Of a stretch of 64,000 bases of DNA, positions 1 to 11,400 are shown piece by piece (the first letter of the stretch is position 1; each line of letters begins with the position of its first letter). The DNA is from Magicicada septendecula (lineage: Eukaryota > Arthropoda > Insecta > Hemiptera > Cicadidae). A model generated the notes under the pieces. That model made no database searches, was not told where the DNA came from, and saw only the letters and a program-made list of their open reading frames with translations. A program made the translations under genes and the position numbers. The stretch spans positions 49,795,454 through 49,859,453 of the forward strand of contig CM068370.1 of the NCBI GenBank assembly GCA_034769895.1. The letters are read 5' to 3'.

Positions 1-86
1 AATCTTCTCATTTATATACATTAATTGGTTTGCATGGTCAGTTTACTTAAAATCAGTCCTATTTTGGATAGTATTTTGACTTAGTT

Positions 87-2261
87 TTATCCGTTTCTGG
101 TACTGGCCGCTGTTCGGGCTGCTCTGTCACTATGGTTTTCCGGAGGATTCCGTAGGTTATAAGCAGTGTTAAATCTCTCTATTGGATCGTCACAGTACGG
201 ATCATATTCATATGGTTCTATTTCATCTTCGTTCCGTCTGTTCCTTCCCTCAGCATTCCTGGAACTTGGATTAGGTTCATTGTTTCCATGATATCCCTCT
301 TGGTCATCCCCGGCCTCAGCCAGGATATGGTTTATTCGAACATACTGGACTCCCTGGTCATTGTTTGGCTGATTTATTGCGGGCGCGTCTCCCCTTCGTT
401 CCCTGCTCCTCCTATCTTCTTCCGGACTCCTGCTCCTTCTTCCGTAACCACGTCTTCTGTCGTTTTGGGCATTGACATAATTTACCTGTCGTCTGTGTGG
501 TTGATTCGGTCCTGACTGGTTATTATTATGGTACTGATTATTTGGTCTGTTATAACCACCTCCATTTTGGTTATTCCCCCTGTTGTAAGGATGGTTTACA
601 TTGTTATTATTATTGGGGTAATTCTGATTATGGTTTCTTGGGTAATTATTATTGTTGTTTTGGTTATGGAACCCTCGATAATTGTTGAGGTTGGATGGCG
701 GATGATTGGCCGGGGTGTGGTTTCCTTGTGGCCCACTTGGTTGATTCCTGTTGTCATAATTCCTGTAGTTTGGTGAGTTCTTCTGTCTGTTCAAGACATA
801 GTGTTTCTCCCGCTCGTACTCTTCCAATAATGCGGCCATCTCTTGTATAGTTTTAATTCGTCCACTTAAACGGCTTTTTGTGATCTCACCGTCGTAGTGA
901 TACGCCAATTGCGTCACTAGGCATTCTTCCGGGATGTTGGGTTCGAGGTTCCTTGCTATGCTTACCTTACCTAAAAAGTAAGCGGTTGGTGACTGTCCTA
1001 GGTAAGGGTCGAATCTGCCATTGCTTATGTTGTTTCTCACCACGTGCTGAGTCGCCTCCGACCAGTATTTGTCTTTGAATAATTTCTTGAACTCACTGAA
1101 ATTATTTATGTCTGGTCTCACCGCCGTCCACCAATTATCATGGACTTCTTTGAACATGTCATCTATCATGCTCTTGATTACCGTCCACCTTGTCTCTCTG
1201 GTTCGGGCTAAGTTCTCCTCCACTCGTTCTATAAACTCAATTGGATTGCGTTTATAGTTTTTAAAGTTTATTGTCTCTCTGTTTTCGCTACATAATACAT
1301 GTGAGGTCATGACTGGTTGATCCTTCAATGCGTTGATCTCCTCCTGTAGGCGTAACTCTCTAGCCCTAAATTCAGCAATTTTCCCTTCTTGGGCGGTTGT
1401 GGTGTCCTTCACTTCACTCACTGATGCGTCCAATCTGCTATAGTTCTCTCCTACTCTGGTTTGTATCTGTTCTAATTTGTTGTTGGTTTCTTTTTGGAGT
1501 CCTTCAACCCTCCTCTTACCTTCGCCTTCCACTTCATTCACCTTGATCAAAATTTCTTCTCGGACTTGCATCACTACTTCGCTGGTTTTCTCTATCTTCT
1601 CTTCCGTTTCCATTACAGTTTGTTTCAGTTCTTCTCTGTACTCTGTCAACTGTTGCTGTAATGTATCTTGGTTATATTCAATTTTGTCATTCAACGTTTC
1701 AATGTCCTCCTACATGAGTCTCAAGGCTTCACTGGTTTTCTCATTACTTCTCTCTATCTTCTCACTGATTATTTTATTCTCTTCCTTCATCTCCTGTCGT
1801 AATTTTTCGTTATTTCCATTAATGGTCCGCCTTAAATCTTCCTTAGTGCTGTCCAATTTCTCCTCCTCTTTCTTGAAATTGTTATTAATTAACTCAAATT
1901 TCTTATTCAATTCTTCGTTATTTTGTTGTAATAATTTTTTATTGTCCTCCTTCATTTCTTTCTTGGTGCTGTCCAGTTTTTCATTCATTTCCTTCAAGGT
2001 TTCATTAGTTTGTCGATTCTCCTCTTTGATTAGTTCCCATAATTTTTGTAAATCCAGGCCTCCTCTGGCTTCCTCCTGTTGTGTGGGTTTATCTATTTCC
2101 ATGGGAGTCAGTAATTCTTCTACATCTTCTACCGAAGTGATCTCCTTTTCCTCCATTCTGGCACCCTTCTCGATCTCCTTTTCTAATCTCCTTGCTTCCT
2201 CTTCCGCCTCCTTTTCGCGTCGCTTCGTCTGGAGTCTCGTCTCGTGTTCTGCCCGTTCCAT
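87..2261 (-). pseudogene. Ty3/gypsy-like gag (copy 1), interrupted by one in-frame TAG
   Basis: This is the Gag of an LTR retrotransposon, the structural protein that packages element RNA. Reading leftward, the first 183 residues are charged, Glu/Lys-rich and heptad-like (long coiled coil). A TAG at 1710-1712 then interrupts the frame, and it reopens without a shift for more than 535 residues. The second part holds a further coiled coil, a capsid-like region (paired Trp before an FKKLFKDKYWSE-like motif, then TAYFLGKV) and a long Asn/Arg/Pro-rich basic tail. No CCHC zinc knuckle is visible, so the tail probably binds RNA. The same domain order is seen at 43354-45468, which supports one gene. 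The ATG at 2259-2261 lies 74 bases after the PBS-like site. After the terminal TAA (87-89) the -1 frame stays open for only about 17 codons, to a TAA at 43-45, so no usable pol is visible here. Confidence 0.85.
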
Positions 2262-2317
2262 TTCTGTAGTCGCCGCTAGAATCTGTAAAGTTTAAAGGTA
2301 TGTCTCCTTAACTATTC

Positions 2318-2341
2318 TAGCCCTACTAGTTGGCGCGCCAC
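2318..2341 (-). other. Primer-binding-site-like sequence of Ty3/gypsy copy 1
   Basis: On the minus strand the LTR end TTACA is followed by a three-base spacer and a stretch beginning TGGCGCGCCAAC. Copy 2 has the same arrangement (TTACA, three bases, TGGCGTCCAAC). A sequence starting TGG just inside the 5' LTR is the usual tRNA primer-binding site. The beginning resembles the tRNA-Lys type, but the primer is not assigned. Confidence 0.55.
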
Positions 2342-2343
2342 TT

Positions 2344-5224
2344 TGTAAAGAAACTTGTATGGTGTATGGCCGCTATCGTTTAAGCCCCGCGATGGAAGCC
2401 ACTTTGTAAAGAAACTGTTTACGTGGGTTGTAAAAATTAAAGTTTTGATGTTGTTTGGTGTTAATTGTGTCAAAATGTAACTGCTCTGTCGTTTACGGGT
2501 AAACCGTATTTCGCTCTGCTGCATTCAAATGTTGCCGCCTCGCCACCTGATTGGCGCACGGCTTTCTGCAGTGTTGACTCGGCTAGCGTCTTGCTTTAAC
2601 GCCTTCACTTCAATAATTCTTAGTTGTTATTATAAACTAACTGAATCAAACATACAGAATTGCAGATTGAGAACATTTATTAACCTTTTAGAATATTTCA
2701 ATTACTTTATAGTACATCAAATTCATTTTCTGCACCGGCTATTACACTTGTTCGGTTGGTACTTGCTCAGTTCAGTGTTTGTATACAAGTTACTCTGACG
2801 TTAATATACAGTTAGATATATAATTTTTCTCAGGGGTGTTAAAAAGTCCTTTCGGCTACAGAAATATATACTTACGGCTAACACACACAAAGTTATGACA
2901 ATTCTTAATACTAATTACATAAACAAATTAATATATCATTGTATTCAATTAAGTAATTACCAATGAAAACTTGTAAAGAAATTTTGGGTTAGGTCTCGTT
3001 TGTCAAATTTTAGTTATCAAAAGGTTCGTCAATTATTTATTATATTTTACTTTTAATAATGGCTAATTGATTAAAGTTTAAATAGCGAATTTAATAAAGC
3101 ATTTATTTCTGAATCGGAATAGTGATCAGTGAAGTGAAATAGTTATTTTAATTCTGACCAAAAAATTTGTGAATTCGATTATGGGATAATGTTTATACTC
3201 ATCGGTTTTCCTGCTGAAGATCCTGATGTCGTCTTCTTCTACTCTCCAGAAGTTTATTTCCCTCGTCTCGATGTTTCTCCTCGCTGACTCAGGCCTCGTA
3301 TTTCTTCGGTTGTCGTCCGTCTTCTTCTATTATGATGTTCCAATGATCTTCAGTTGGTGTCCGTTGTCGTCTCTCTTCGTCACTGCGTCGTTCCGTCTTC
3401 TTCAGATAATTACGGTTGGTTAATTAATTTTTTATAAACAAAATTTTGTTCAGGATTCCCTGGACTATTGTAGTTATCTCCATCAGGTTTAATTAAAGTT
3501 AAAATTTACTTTAATAATAATATTTTAATACGAGAGCTCCTCGATCCACTCTCTAGCGTTGGTCAATGAACATTACTGAAAATCTAACGGTTTTTTGGCA
3601 ATAAACTTCTTGTTGCTATGATTACCTAATAAATTATGCTAATTTTCATTGGTTATTAACTTAAGTCATTGTTATGATTTAACGTCTTTTCTAGTCTAAT
3701 TTTACCAAAATATCTTCAAATGAAGATTACTATCTTATACTAATAGCTAGAGTTATTACATGAGTGCCATTCTTCCTAATTTTTCATGATGATCATTTTG
3801 ATATCCCTCATGCCCACATTTGAATAGCTAATTACATTTTTACTATTTTCCATATTTATATTTTACATATATTTTATTCAAAATTATTTGTTATTCATAT
3901 TTTTTGGTACTAGGAATACTCACTTAATCGGTTTAACCATTTGGCATATTCTGCCTTAACTTTGGATTATTATTTGTTCTCAAAATTACTAAATTTATAT
4001 TCAACAGTTTGGCCTAGAGCCTAGATTTTGTTCTACTCCCACCTAACATTTCTTAATAACATATCTGGTAATTCTAATACAATTTTATAAACAAAACAAA
4101 CAATAAACATCAGTATTCCTAACTCTAATTCTTATTATGAAAGATTCCTTGTCAGGTTCTAGCCTGAAATAACTTTTAAATACCTTTTATTTTCTCTACT
4201 GTTATCTTGCTTATCCTATAATCTACTACATTTTATGGTTTTTGAACAATAATAAAACTCTTACAATACTACTGATAAACTGTTCCTTACATGATATGTC
4301 TTATCTACTAATTCCTTCACTTAAATACAGTGTCTGTCCTTCTTAATTTACTACTCATTCTAGTAACTTAATTCTTACCTTATTATATAAGTCTGACATC
4401 CTATTACCTAAATTTATAAAATCACAATTAGTTTAATCTTACTTACTAAGGTACATTTTATCAAAAATTGTTTATCTGTTTATTATAGTTTGCTTATATA
4501 ATATTTTATTCTACACCCCCACTGCACTTTTCCTTTCATTAGAAGGTTTTTTTTTAAATTATTATCATTCTCACTTTGTTCCATTATATGCTATACCTGG
4601 CACTTCACCACTTATTTAATTTTACACACATTTTTAACTTACTCACTTGTTTATTCACACGATTTGTCTGATTATTTTATATCACTGTGTGATTATGGTC
4701 ATGAATAACTAATTTACTTCCAAATCACTCTGATCACTTTTAGTTATTACTTAAATATTTCTTTCGTTTGGCTCAAAGCATTGTTTGTTGTCTTTGGCTA
4801 TTATCATTACTATTAGTTTGGGGTATGGTTAGTTTCTAACTCCCTACCTTATATTATATAAGTACATTCTTTTATCAACAAGATATATGTGATATTATTA
4901 CCTTCCATTAATCTTATTATCCTAGTTACATCTCATATACTACAAATATCAGTTTATTATTTAATTTACAATATACTGGTCATTATTTGGGATTATTTGA
5001 TTGCACTTAGGTCTCGGCTGCTTCTTCATTGTCTCTTGGTTCCTTTGGTATTTATCCGATCTACTGTGTCAGGTCATTGTCAGGTTAATAGTCATTTGTC
5101 ATTTATTGGGTTACTGGGTTATTGATCTCTAAGTTTATAAGTTTTTGCCTCTTTATTCTTATCTTCAGCTTTTTATTTTATAATTAAATACAATTGAATC
5201 TTCACTACCTTATGTCATGTTACA
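2344..5224 (-). repeat. 5' LTR of Ty3/gypsy copy 1 (~2.9 kb)
   Basis: On the minus strand the repeat starts TGTAACATGACATAAGG at 5224 and ends TTACA at 2344, so it has TG...CA ends and sits directly against the PBS-like site. Both edges and several internal blocks (a GGCCTAGAG block near 4010; the TGTCATG-TACA terminus) recur at 45597-48781 and 57949-61084, which identifies it as an LTR. The DNA outside its right edge is AT-rich (atatata), like that around the solo LTR. A TC-rich segment lies at 3190-3430. No coding sequence is recognised. It is much longer than most Ty3/gypsy LTRs (a few hundred bases). Confidence 0.7.
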
Positions 5225-5327
5225 ATATATATACTTGATTGCGTATTATCATTACAACAAAATAATTCTATGAGTGCGTTAAATACACTGATTTACAAAC
5301 ATATAATAAGCTGAATATTGTCTATTA

Positions 5328-5655
5328 GAAGCGGCTGAAATGAGATTTCTGAGGCACGTGGCAAGGTATACTCTCCATGATCATAGAAGAAACACAGATA
5401 TACGGCAGGAATTGAATATTATGAGTATACATGATAGGATCGCCCAGTATCGGCTGAATTAGTGGGAACATCTTTGCCGAACTGACGACTGCCGCACCCC
5501 CAAACAACTATGGAACTATAAGCCGAGGGGACGGAGAGGTGTGGGACGTCCGAGGAAGCACTGGAGTGACCAGCTCTAATCTTTGCCTGTTTGAGACCGG
5601 AACAAACCATTTTTGGTTTAATCCGTGAAGATGATGATGATGATGATGATGATTG
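5328..5655 (+). mobile_element. RTE-like LINE 3' end with (GAT)n tail
   Basis: This matches, in reverse orientation, the sequence at 31743-32058, so it is a dispersed repeat. The sense strand resembles the C-terminal coding end of a non-LTR reverse transcriptase (GRRGVGRPRKHWSDQL-like) and finishes in a run of GAT repeats at 5626-5653. RTE-clade LINEs often end in short tandem repeats. It is truncated at the 5' end and frameshifted. Confidence 0.6.
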
Positions 5656-6120
5656 TCTATTAGGTCGCGCTACTCTACAGAAAAGAGTATGCGCTCTTGT
5701 TTACTTCCACGATTCGACTACAACAAACAACAAAGTATGAAGTACGCGTCTGACATACGTTGTCTGCAAATGAGATTCCGAGTAGATTGTAAAAGGGTGA
5801 AATCTGTTAACACGATTTTGTAATCCGCCTGTTATTGCGAACAGTTACGGGAATCTTGTTAATGCTTGCAAGAACACACGTCAATTTAACGAGTTTTTGC
5901 TTTACTAAACTAAAGACTTTACAACTAAGAACAAAATTTTCGAGCACTGGAATTATACAGAATGATGAAACGACTTCTTGTGATGAAGGGTTTGTGAGGT
6001 TCGGTCACGGACTGCTACAAAACGTTTCAGTTTACTTCCGACAAAAAATTGTTTGCCACCATCAGTATCCTCAGAAATACGGACAGTATAGAAATAATTG
6101 ATTCACATATCATGTGTATT
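5656..6120. other. Unassigned spacer
   Basis: No gene is recognised here. An 88-residue open frame at 5835-6101 has no motif I can name and may be chance. Confidence 0.4.
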
Positions 6121-6430
6121 GATCATCATCCTCTTCTTCTTCACAACACGGCACAGGCAATTTGCGGCCTGTTCCGCCTTCAGAGATCCTCCAGCCATCT
6201 CTTCCTGGGTCTACCCACACACCTATATTCTATAGATTTGTATTACCAGACTTGTTTTGCCAATCTGGTATCTGACATTCTTTCTAATCGTTCTTTCCAC
6301 CGTTGTTTGTAATCTTTTAATTTTTCATTCAAGTTAAAAACTTGTAACTCTTCTCTTATGGCCTCATTCTTTATACGGTCAAGTTCAGAACACATTTTAA
6401 CTCCTCGAGGAAATTTGGAGAGGTAGTACC
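6121..6430 (-). mobile_element. LINE 3' end (second RTE-like subfamily)
   Basis: The sequence begins with CATCATC (a GAT tail on the minus strand). It is collinear with 34131-34420 (minus) and with the reverse complement of 52806-53212, so three copies of one subfamily are present. The minus strand encodes a degraded RT C-terminus. No intact frame remains. Confidence 0.6.
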
Positions 6431-7784
6431 TTAAAACCGATTTGACTGACCACTGGTCCTCACAAGTTCCCAGGGTCGGACGAAGTGACGTTAGCTCCGA
6501 AAGAAGCCCTTAGCCTCTCTCCATCCAAGACCCTACTGCGTGGTAAACTGCCACATCCTACAAGAGGTGACACTGTTAATGCAGAACAGTACGAATCTAA
6601 ACCGGAAGGTCGATAAATATTCCTGATTGAGGGCAGCAGTAGCCACCAGTACCAAATTAGGGCGTAAGAGAAATGATCCTGGACCGGCTTATCTTTGGAA
6701 TATTGCATGCATGCGTGCATTTATTACGTATGCACTGCCATCAACAATTAATAAGCTGTATTTTCGTCTATTTTGCCAAACTTTACAGTCATCGTCGTCG
6801 TCAATCTTCTGATTTTTGTCCACGTATCTCTTCTGAAACAGCCGTTCTAAAATCTATAGTGTTTATCACATTCTGATGGTTTCCTGAGGGTTTTCTTTCT
6901 GCGGGATGCGTTCTTTCAGTATCCTTAATAGACAGCTTGTGATTTTCTCTCTGTATATAATTTATTATTTGTTTCTTCCTTTTATCTCGTATTTCCTTGT
7001 AAGGTTTCTTTCTAACTTCAGCGTTTTGTAATTCTTATTATAACAATTCATATTTACTGTTAGTGAATGTCCACAATTCTGCCTCCTTATATAATACCGA
7101 CTATAATACTTTTTCTTTATCTATTCTTCTTTTATTGTTATATGAAATAATTTTATCACACAGCAAAGAATTAGATTTTCTCCTTTAGTAGAAGCGCTGT
7201 TTTATTTTTTAGTTTCGGTCCAGCCAGTTTTGTTCTGTATTTGATCTACAATAACGTGCGACTAATCACACAGTGAATCAAGTACTACGTTGGATTGGAA
7301 GCTACGGGTTGGAATCGGACACTGTACTTGTTAAGCCGCTGTATTGTGCTTTCGTGTCTTACCTTGTAACTCGGTCTTACTGAGCCGTTCCGAGAAACCT
7401 TAGATTATCACATTTTCGGCGATCCTGAACGGTTTTATGAATAATGAATTAAACTTTAACAATCTATTTTGATCTTCACGTATCGAAACTTCGAATGTAT
7501 TATCGATTGTCGCCGAACAATTTTTCGATTTGTTACCAATCGGCCGAGTCCATCTCACGACCCGCTTATTTGGTTTGTTACTATAACTCGTTTTTCGTTT
7601 TACAGCGGAATATTCGGGGTTCCACACACGACGGTATGAGCGCCACCATCTCCTGCTCTGTTGGGAGAAACATTTTAACAAGCAAAATCAAACAACCAAA
7701 ACTGAACGACGCCTTTTATAGGTTTAACAGGTTGTCACCGGCTATTAACAGCTAATTTTCCAGACATACTTTACATTATTTCTT
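6431..7784. other. Unassigned spacer
   Basis: AT-rich with a few GC-richer islands (6430-6690, 7300-7700). Open frames of 86-93 residues occur here, but none carries a domain I recognise. No tandem repeat or TIR was found. Confidence 0.4.
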
Positions 7785-8107
7785 CCTCTTCTTCTTCTCT
7801 TCAAGTATTAGGTTATATAAACCTGTTCCGGCACCCATCTCATCCTCGGACGACCCACGTCTCTTCTACCAATGGTTTTGCAGTTCTGTACCGCTATTCG
7901 GTAATCGATCCTCTCTCTCATCCTTTGCAGATGATCATACCATTGTCGTCTGTATATTGAAAATATTTCATTTATGTCTTTCACTTGGAGTTCTGCTCTG
8001 ATATCTTTATTCCTTATTCTATCTTGCAATGTATAGTTTAAAGTATTTCGAAGAAACTGCATTTCAGCACTCTGAATCTTGCCGCTTTCCTTTTTGTCAT
8101 GACACAC
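7785..8107 (-). pseudogene. RTE-like LINE reverse transcriptase C-terminus
   Basis: The minus strand encodes about 100 residues ending in GRRDVGRPRMRW, preceded by a QWYDHLQRM-like block. This is the usual tail of RTE-type proteins downstream of the RT domain (an RW-GH-RM block, then GRPR-RW). There is no upstream RT or endonuclease, so the copy is 5' truncated, as LINE insertions often are. Confidence 0.7.
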
Positions 8108-8457
8108 GCCTCGCTCGCATAAATCAACGAGTATTTTACATTACTTACTGTCACAATTATTTGTCGTTTGCGTCCTTGGTCGCCACAGTGGTTTCAGTCC
8201 AAGGACGTGGTCACGCACGAACTGTTTGTCACTTTGTCGCATCCCGTTCTCGTGTGCTCTGCACGTTCATCTTGTGCCACTGCGTCACTTGATGTTATTC
8301 TTTGTCGTAACGTTTGCGCCTACTAACGCGCAACCTGCATACATAGAATTGTTTGCGCTCAGAATGCACAATACTTTTAGAGTTAGTTTTAGTTTACAAG
8401 TACCTACGCTGACAGAAATCTTAGTAACCAAATTCAAGAAATCTTTCTTAGTCAAGT

Positions 8458-8458
<1 letters not shown>

Positions 8459-8510
<52 letters not shown>
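8459..8510. repeat. (CT)n(CA)n compound microsatellite
   Basis: A CT run (8459-8480) passes directly into a CA run (8481-8510). Confidence 0.95.
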
Positions 8511-8512
<2 letters not shown>

Positions 8513-8599
8513 AAGCACACACGCGCGGACCGTTTGAACGTCCAAATAATATAACAAACACGCCCAAGGAAAATAAGATATCACTTATTTAATCGTTGC

Positions 8600-8722
8600 T
8601 CTAAGGCTTTCACTGCCGGCGTTTTGTGCCTCAGTACTGAGGTATTTGGCGAACAACTTCCAAACGTTTTTACCACTGAAGATGGCCTCCGGTGGTAAGG
8701 CCGAAAAGTCTGGATTTACCAA
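8600..8722 (+). ncRNA. Hammerhead-like relic (degenerate)
   Basis: CTGAAGA (8676-8682) fits the hammerhead box CUGANGA. It is followed by a hairpin (GGCCT ... AGGCC), then GAAA (8703-8706) and GTC (8708-8710), a possible cleavage triplet. Flanking ACCA and TGG could make a short stem I. One extra base in stem II and the weak stems argue that it is decayed. Related CTGAAGATGG...CGAAACG blocks occur at 52550 and 29430, and such blocks are typical of Penelope-like or retrozyme terminal repeats. Confidence 0.4.
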
Positions 8723-9543
8723 CATCAGGGCATGCCCTAACAGCTCTGCTAATGCTCACTTTATCAAGATTCCTAAACGACCATGAGACTGCTTGAAGCA
8801 GAACGACTTTGTAGTAGTACTACAGTTTTCTCGTAAAACTCATTAAAATTTTAGCTATATAGTACAGCCCACGTTATCTGTCAGCCAATAACAACAAAAT
8901 ATACACTCGACGTAATGCAGTACCGTTGAAACATGCCAGTAACCTAAATATTACACAATATCGCAAACCGTGTTTTGTTTACGGTAATCCACAAACACCA
9001 TCGTATTTTCTCGCTATCCTTAATTCGCTTTCAAGAAGGAAACAATCAACGAGTCATAAAACAAAATAATTACACCATTCTGCGTTGAACGCTTTTACGT
9101 ACAAACACACAGTGAGTTGATTTTTTGTGTTAGATCACGCTACTCTACCAGTTAAATGTGTCGCAGCCAACGAGAGCAAACCTGCTTCGTGTACGCTAAC
9201 TGACAGTTAATCTCGGCCTTACTATAGACTCATTGCTCCACTCATCTCTCCAGGAAATCCTCTGTAACTTCCTCCAGTGCTGTGCCTCGATAGCCTATAT
9301 TCGTTCTGTAACACGCGATTTAGAACCGTAGAGAAGCAAGTTCACCCACAGAAAGCTAGACTTTACGACATTTACTAGAGCTTTACGAGTACATGTTTCT
9401 GGATCGGATGTTCCTAGAGATGTTCAGCCTTCACTTTTTCTTAAAACTATATTTCAAGTATTATGTAAGATTTAATTTTCAGTCCACCGACTCCATGCTA
9501 TGCATGTTCTTGAAAAATATAATGTACTTGTGGCGCCAAAATA
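8723..9543. other. Unassigned spacer
   Basis: No coding or repeat structure is recognised apart from a short block near 9130 (cacgctactctac) that resembles one near 5665 and suggests an old dispersed repeat. Confidence 0.4.
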
Positions 9544-10834
9544 CGAGGGATCTCCAGAAAATAAGTTCGGTTTGTACATATTGACGCGGTATCGATGTCG
9601 TCACGCTGTTGCGCATACGCGGCGAGTTTGTTGATTCGTTGGCAAGGCGACAACCCAATTTTTAAGCAACTTTGCACTGAGTAAGCTTTGTTGGACGTGT
9701 TTATAATGTCGAAGAAAACAGAGACATCCTCCGCGTGTGAAAGTAGGTGTGTGATTCGTTTCTTGAATGCGAAAATAAATCAAGGTCACTGCCTAGTTTG
9801 CGATGTTTGTGAAGAAGAACTAATGAGTGATCGGTGATACTGACACGGATATGGGTTTATGAGGACGCGAAAATGTTCATGATGATGAATAGAGTGGGTG
9901 ACTGTGTTTAGCGAATGGCGACATGAAGACAGCGGGCAGTTAAAGAGAATATTACAGAGAATAGACGATACACTATGACGTCGTTCTCGCTGCATTTTCC
10001 AGGAGTTTCATGTTCAGTTATTCATGGAATTGTATCTGAGAAAAACTGGAAATGGTGTGCACTTTGGGTTCAAAAAAATATGAAACAACAAAAAATGAAA
10101 CGGTCGGACAGTGCATTGGCACGATTCAGACAGCAAGGGGATGGGTTGCTGAGCCGTATAGTCACCTCACGAGACATGGGTATCACACATAACCCCTGAA
10201 TCAAAACATTAACCCATGCCGTGGAGACACACTTCATCCCCCCTGGAATGAAAAAACTCCAGTGAACGGTTTCCTCTCGGGAAGTCACGTGCACACACTT
10301 TTGGAAATAGAAAAGGGATTTTGCTTATGGACGTCTTGCCTCGAGGCTCGACATTCAACTCGGTTGACTATTCCAAAACGCGTATGAAATTTCGTCATGT
10401 GATCCAGAATAAGCGACGAAGGATGCTTACTCGGGGCATTGTATTGATTCCCGCCAACACACTGCCACTGCAACGCAACATCCAATCACAGTCTTCGACT
10501 GGGAACAATTTGATCATCCGCCGTACACCCTACACCTCACAATATCGTCTTTTCAACCATTAGAAATCCTTCCTTTGTGGCCAGTAGTTCCATAACGACG
10601 ACAGTATCAAACAAGCCGTTAAAATGTGGTTGAAATCACAGGCGAAAAAGTTCTACCACGAAGTTGTACAACGCCTGGTGCCACGCTGCGAAAAGTGCTT
10701 CAACTATGACAGAAACTGTAGAAAAGTAGATTAAAGTGTGTACTTCAAATAGCAATAAAAATGTTTTTCTAGTAGGCCTATATTCTTAGTTTGTTTCAAT
10801 AACCTATCGGAGCTTACTTTCTGGATATACCTCG
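9544..10834 (+). mobile_element. mariner DNA transposon, 1291 bp, inactive
   Basis: The ends are imperfect inverted repeats (CGAGGGATCTCCAGAAA on the left, the complement of CGAGGTATATCCAGAAA on the right). Each is flanked by TA (9542-9543, 10835-10836), the mariner/Tc1 target duplication. The size is that of a full-length mariner. Between the ends lies a broken transposase. Many substitutions and frameshifts point to an old insertion. Confidence 0.9.
9706..10735 (+). pseudogene. mariner transposase pseudogene
   Basis: The frame opens MSKKTETSSACESRCVIRFL, like the N-terminal helix-turn-helix of mariner transposases, but hits stops by about 9837. It resumes near 9960 with RRYTMTSFSLHFPGVS and VIHGIVSEK. 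The block around the first catalytic Asp is altered (IVTSRDMG instead of the family's IVTGDETW). A WEQFDHPPYTP-like block near 10500 marks the region of the last catalytic Asp, and the C-terminal VPRCEKCFNY-like end precedes a TAG near 10730. At least three frame breaks and a lost catalytic motif make it nonfunctional. Confidence 0.85.
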
Positions 10835-11274
10835 TATAGTCCAGTGGTAGGACCTCGTATAGTCGGGGTTACCAGTGGCGTAGCTAAGGGTTACCCCCCC
10901 GCCCAAATGGGTAATATCTTATTGGTAAAATCTGAAAGCAGTAACTAAAAGCAGCCTTGAGGCCGTGATGTAGGGATGTATCGTTGACAGCAGAGTCTAG
11001 TAATGTAACCTCTCTATGCTCTTAGTATATATTTTATTTCTTTTTAAATTTCTATCTCCTGGATTGTTGGTTTTCAAAGAGAGGTTACAAGTTATCTAGA
11101 ACTAGGCTGGAGCCTAGAGAAGCAAAATTATGCTGGGTCCAGTATGACGGGACTTGCAATAAAACTCGGCTGTAACAGAACGATAACAATTTATTTTTTT
11201 CCTGCGCTGCTTTAACATCATTAAATCAGAATAACATATGTGCCCAATCACAAGTATGAATACAAGTAAAAAAA

Positions 11275-11400
11275 AATAACAAGTGTGTATAACTCTTAAG
11301 AATAACAAGTGTGTATAAATCTTAAGAATAACAAGTGTGTATAAATATTAAGAATGACAAGTGTGTATAAATATAAAACATCACAAGTGTATATACATCA
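11275..11400. repeat. 26-bp minisatellite, about five copies
   Basis: The block aagtgtgtat recurs at 11281, 11307, 11333 and 11359, with a partial copy at 11385. The spacing is exactly 26 bases. Confidence 0.9.

Noticed and set aside
1477-2295. Plus-strand 272-codon open frame
   Set aside because: Antisense shadow of gag; its Ser/Leu/Phe-rich composition mirrors Glu/Lys codons on the other strand.
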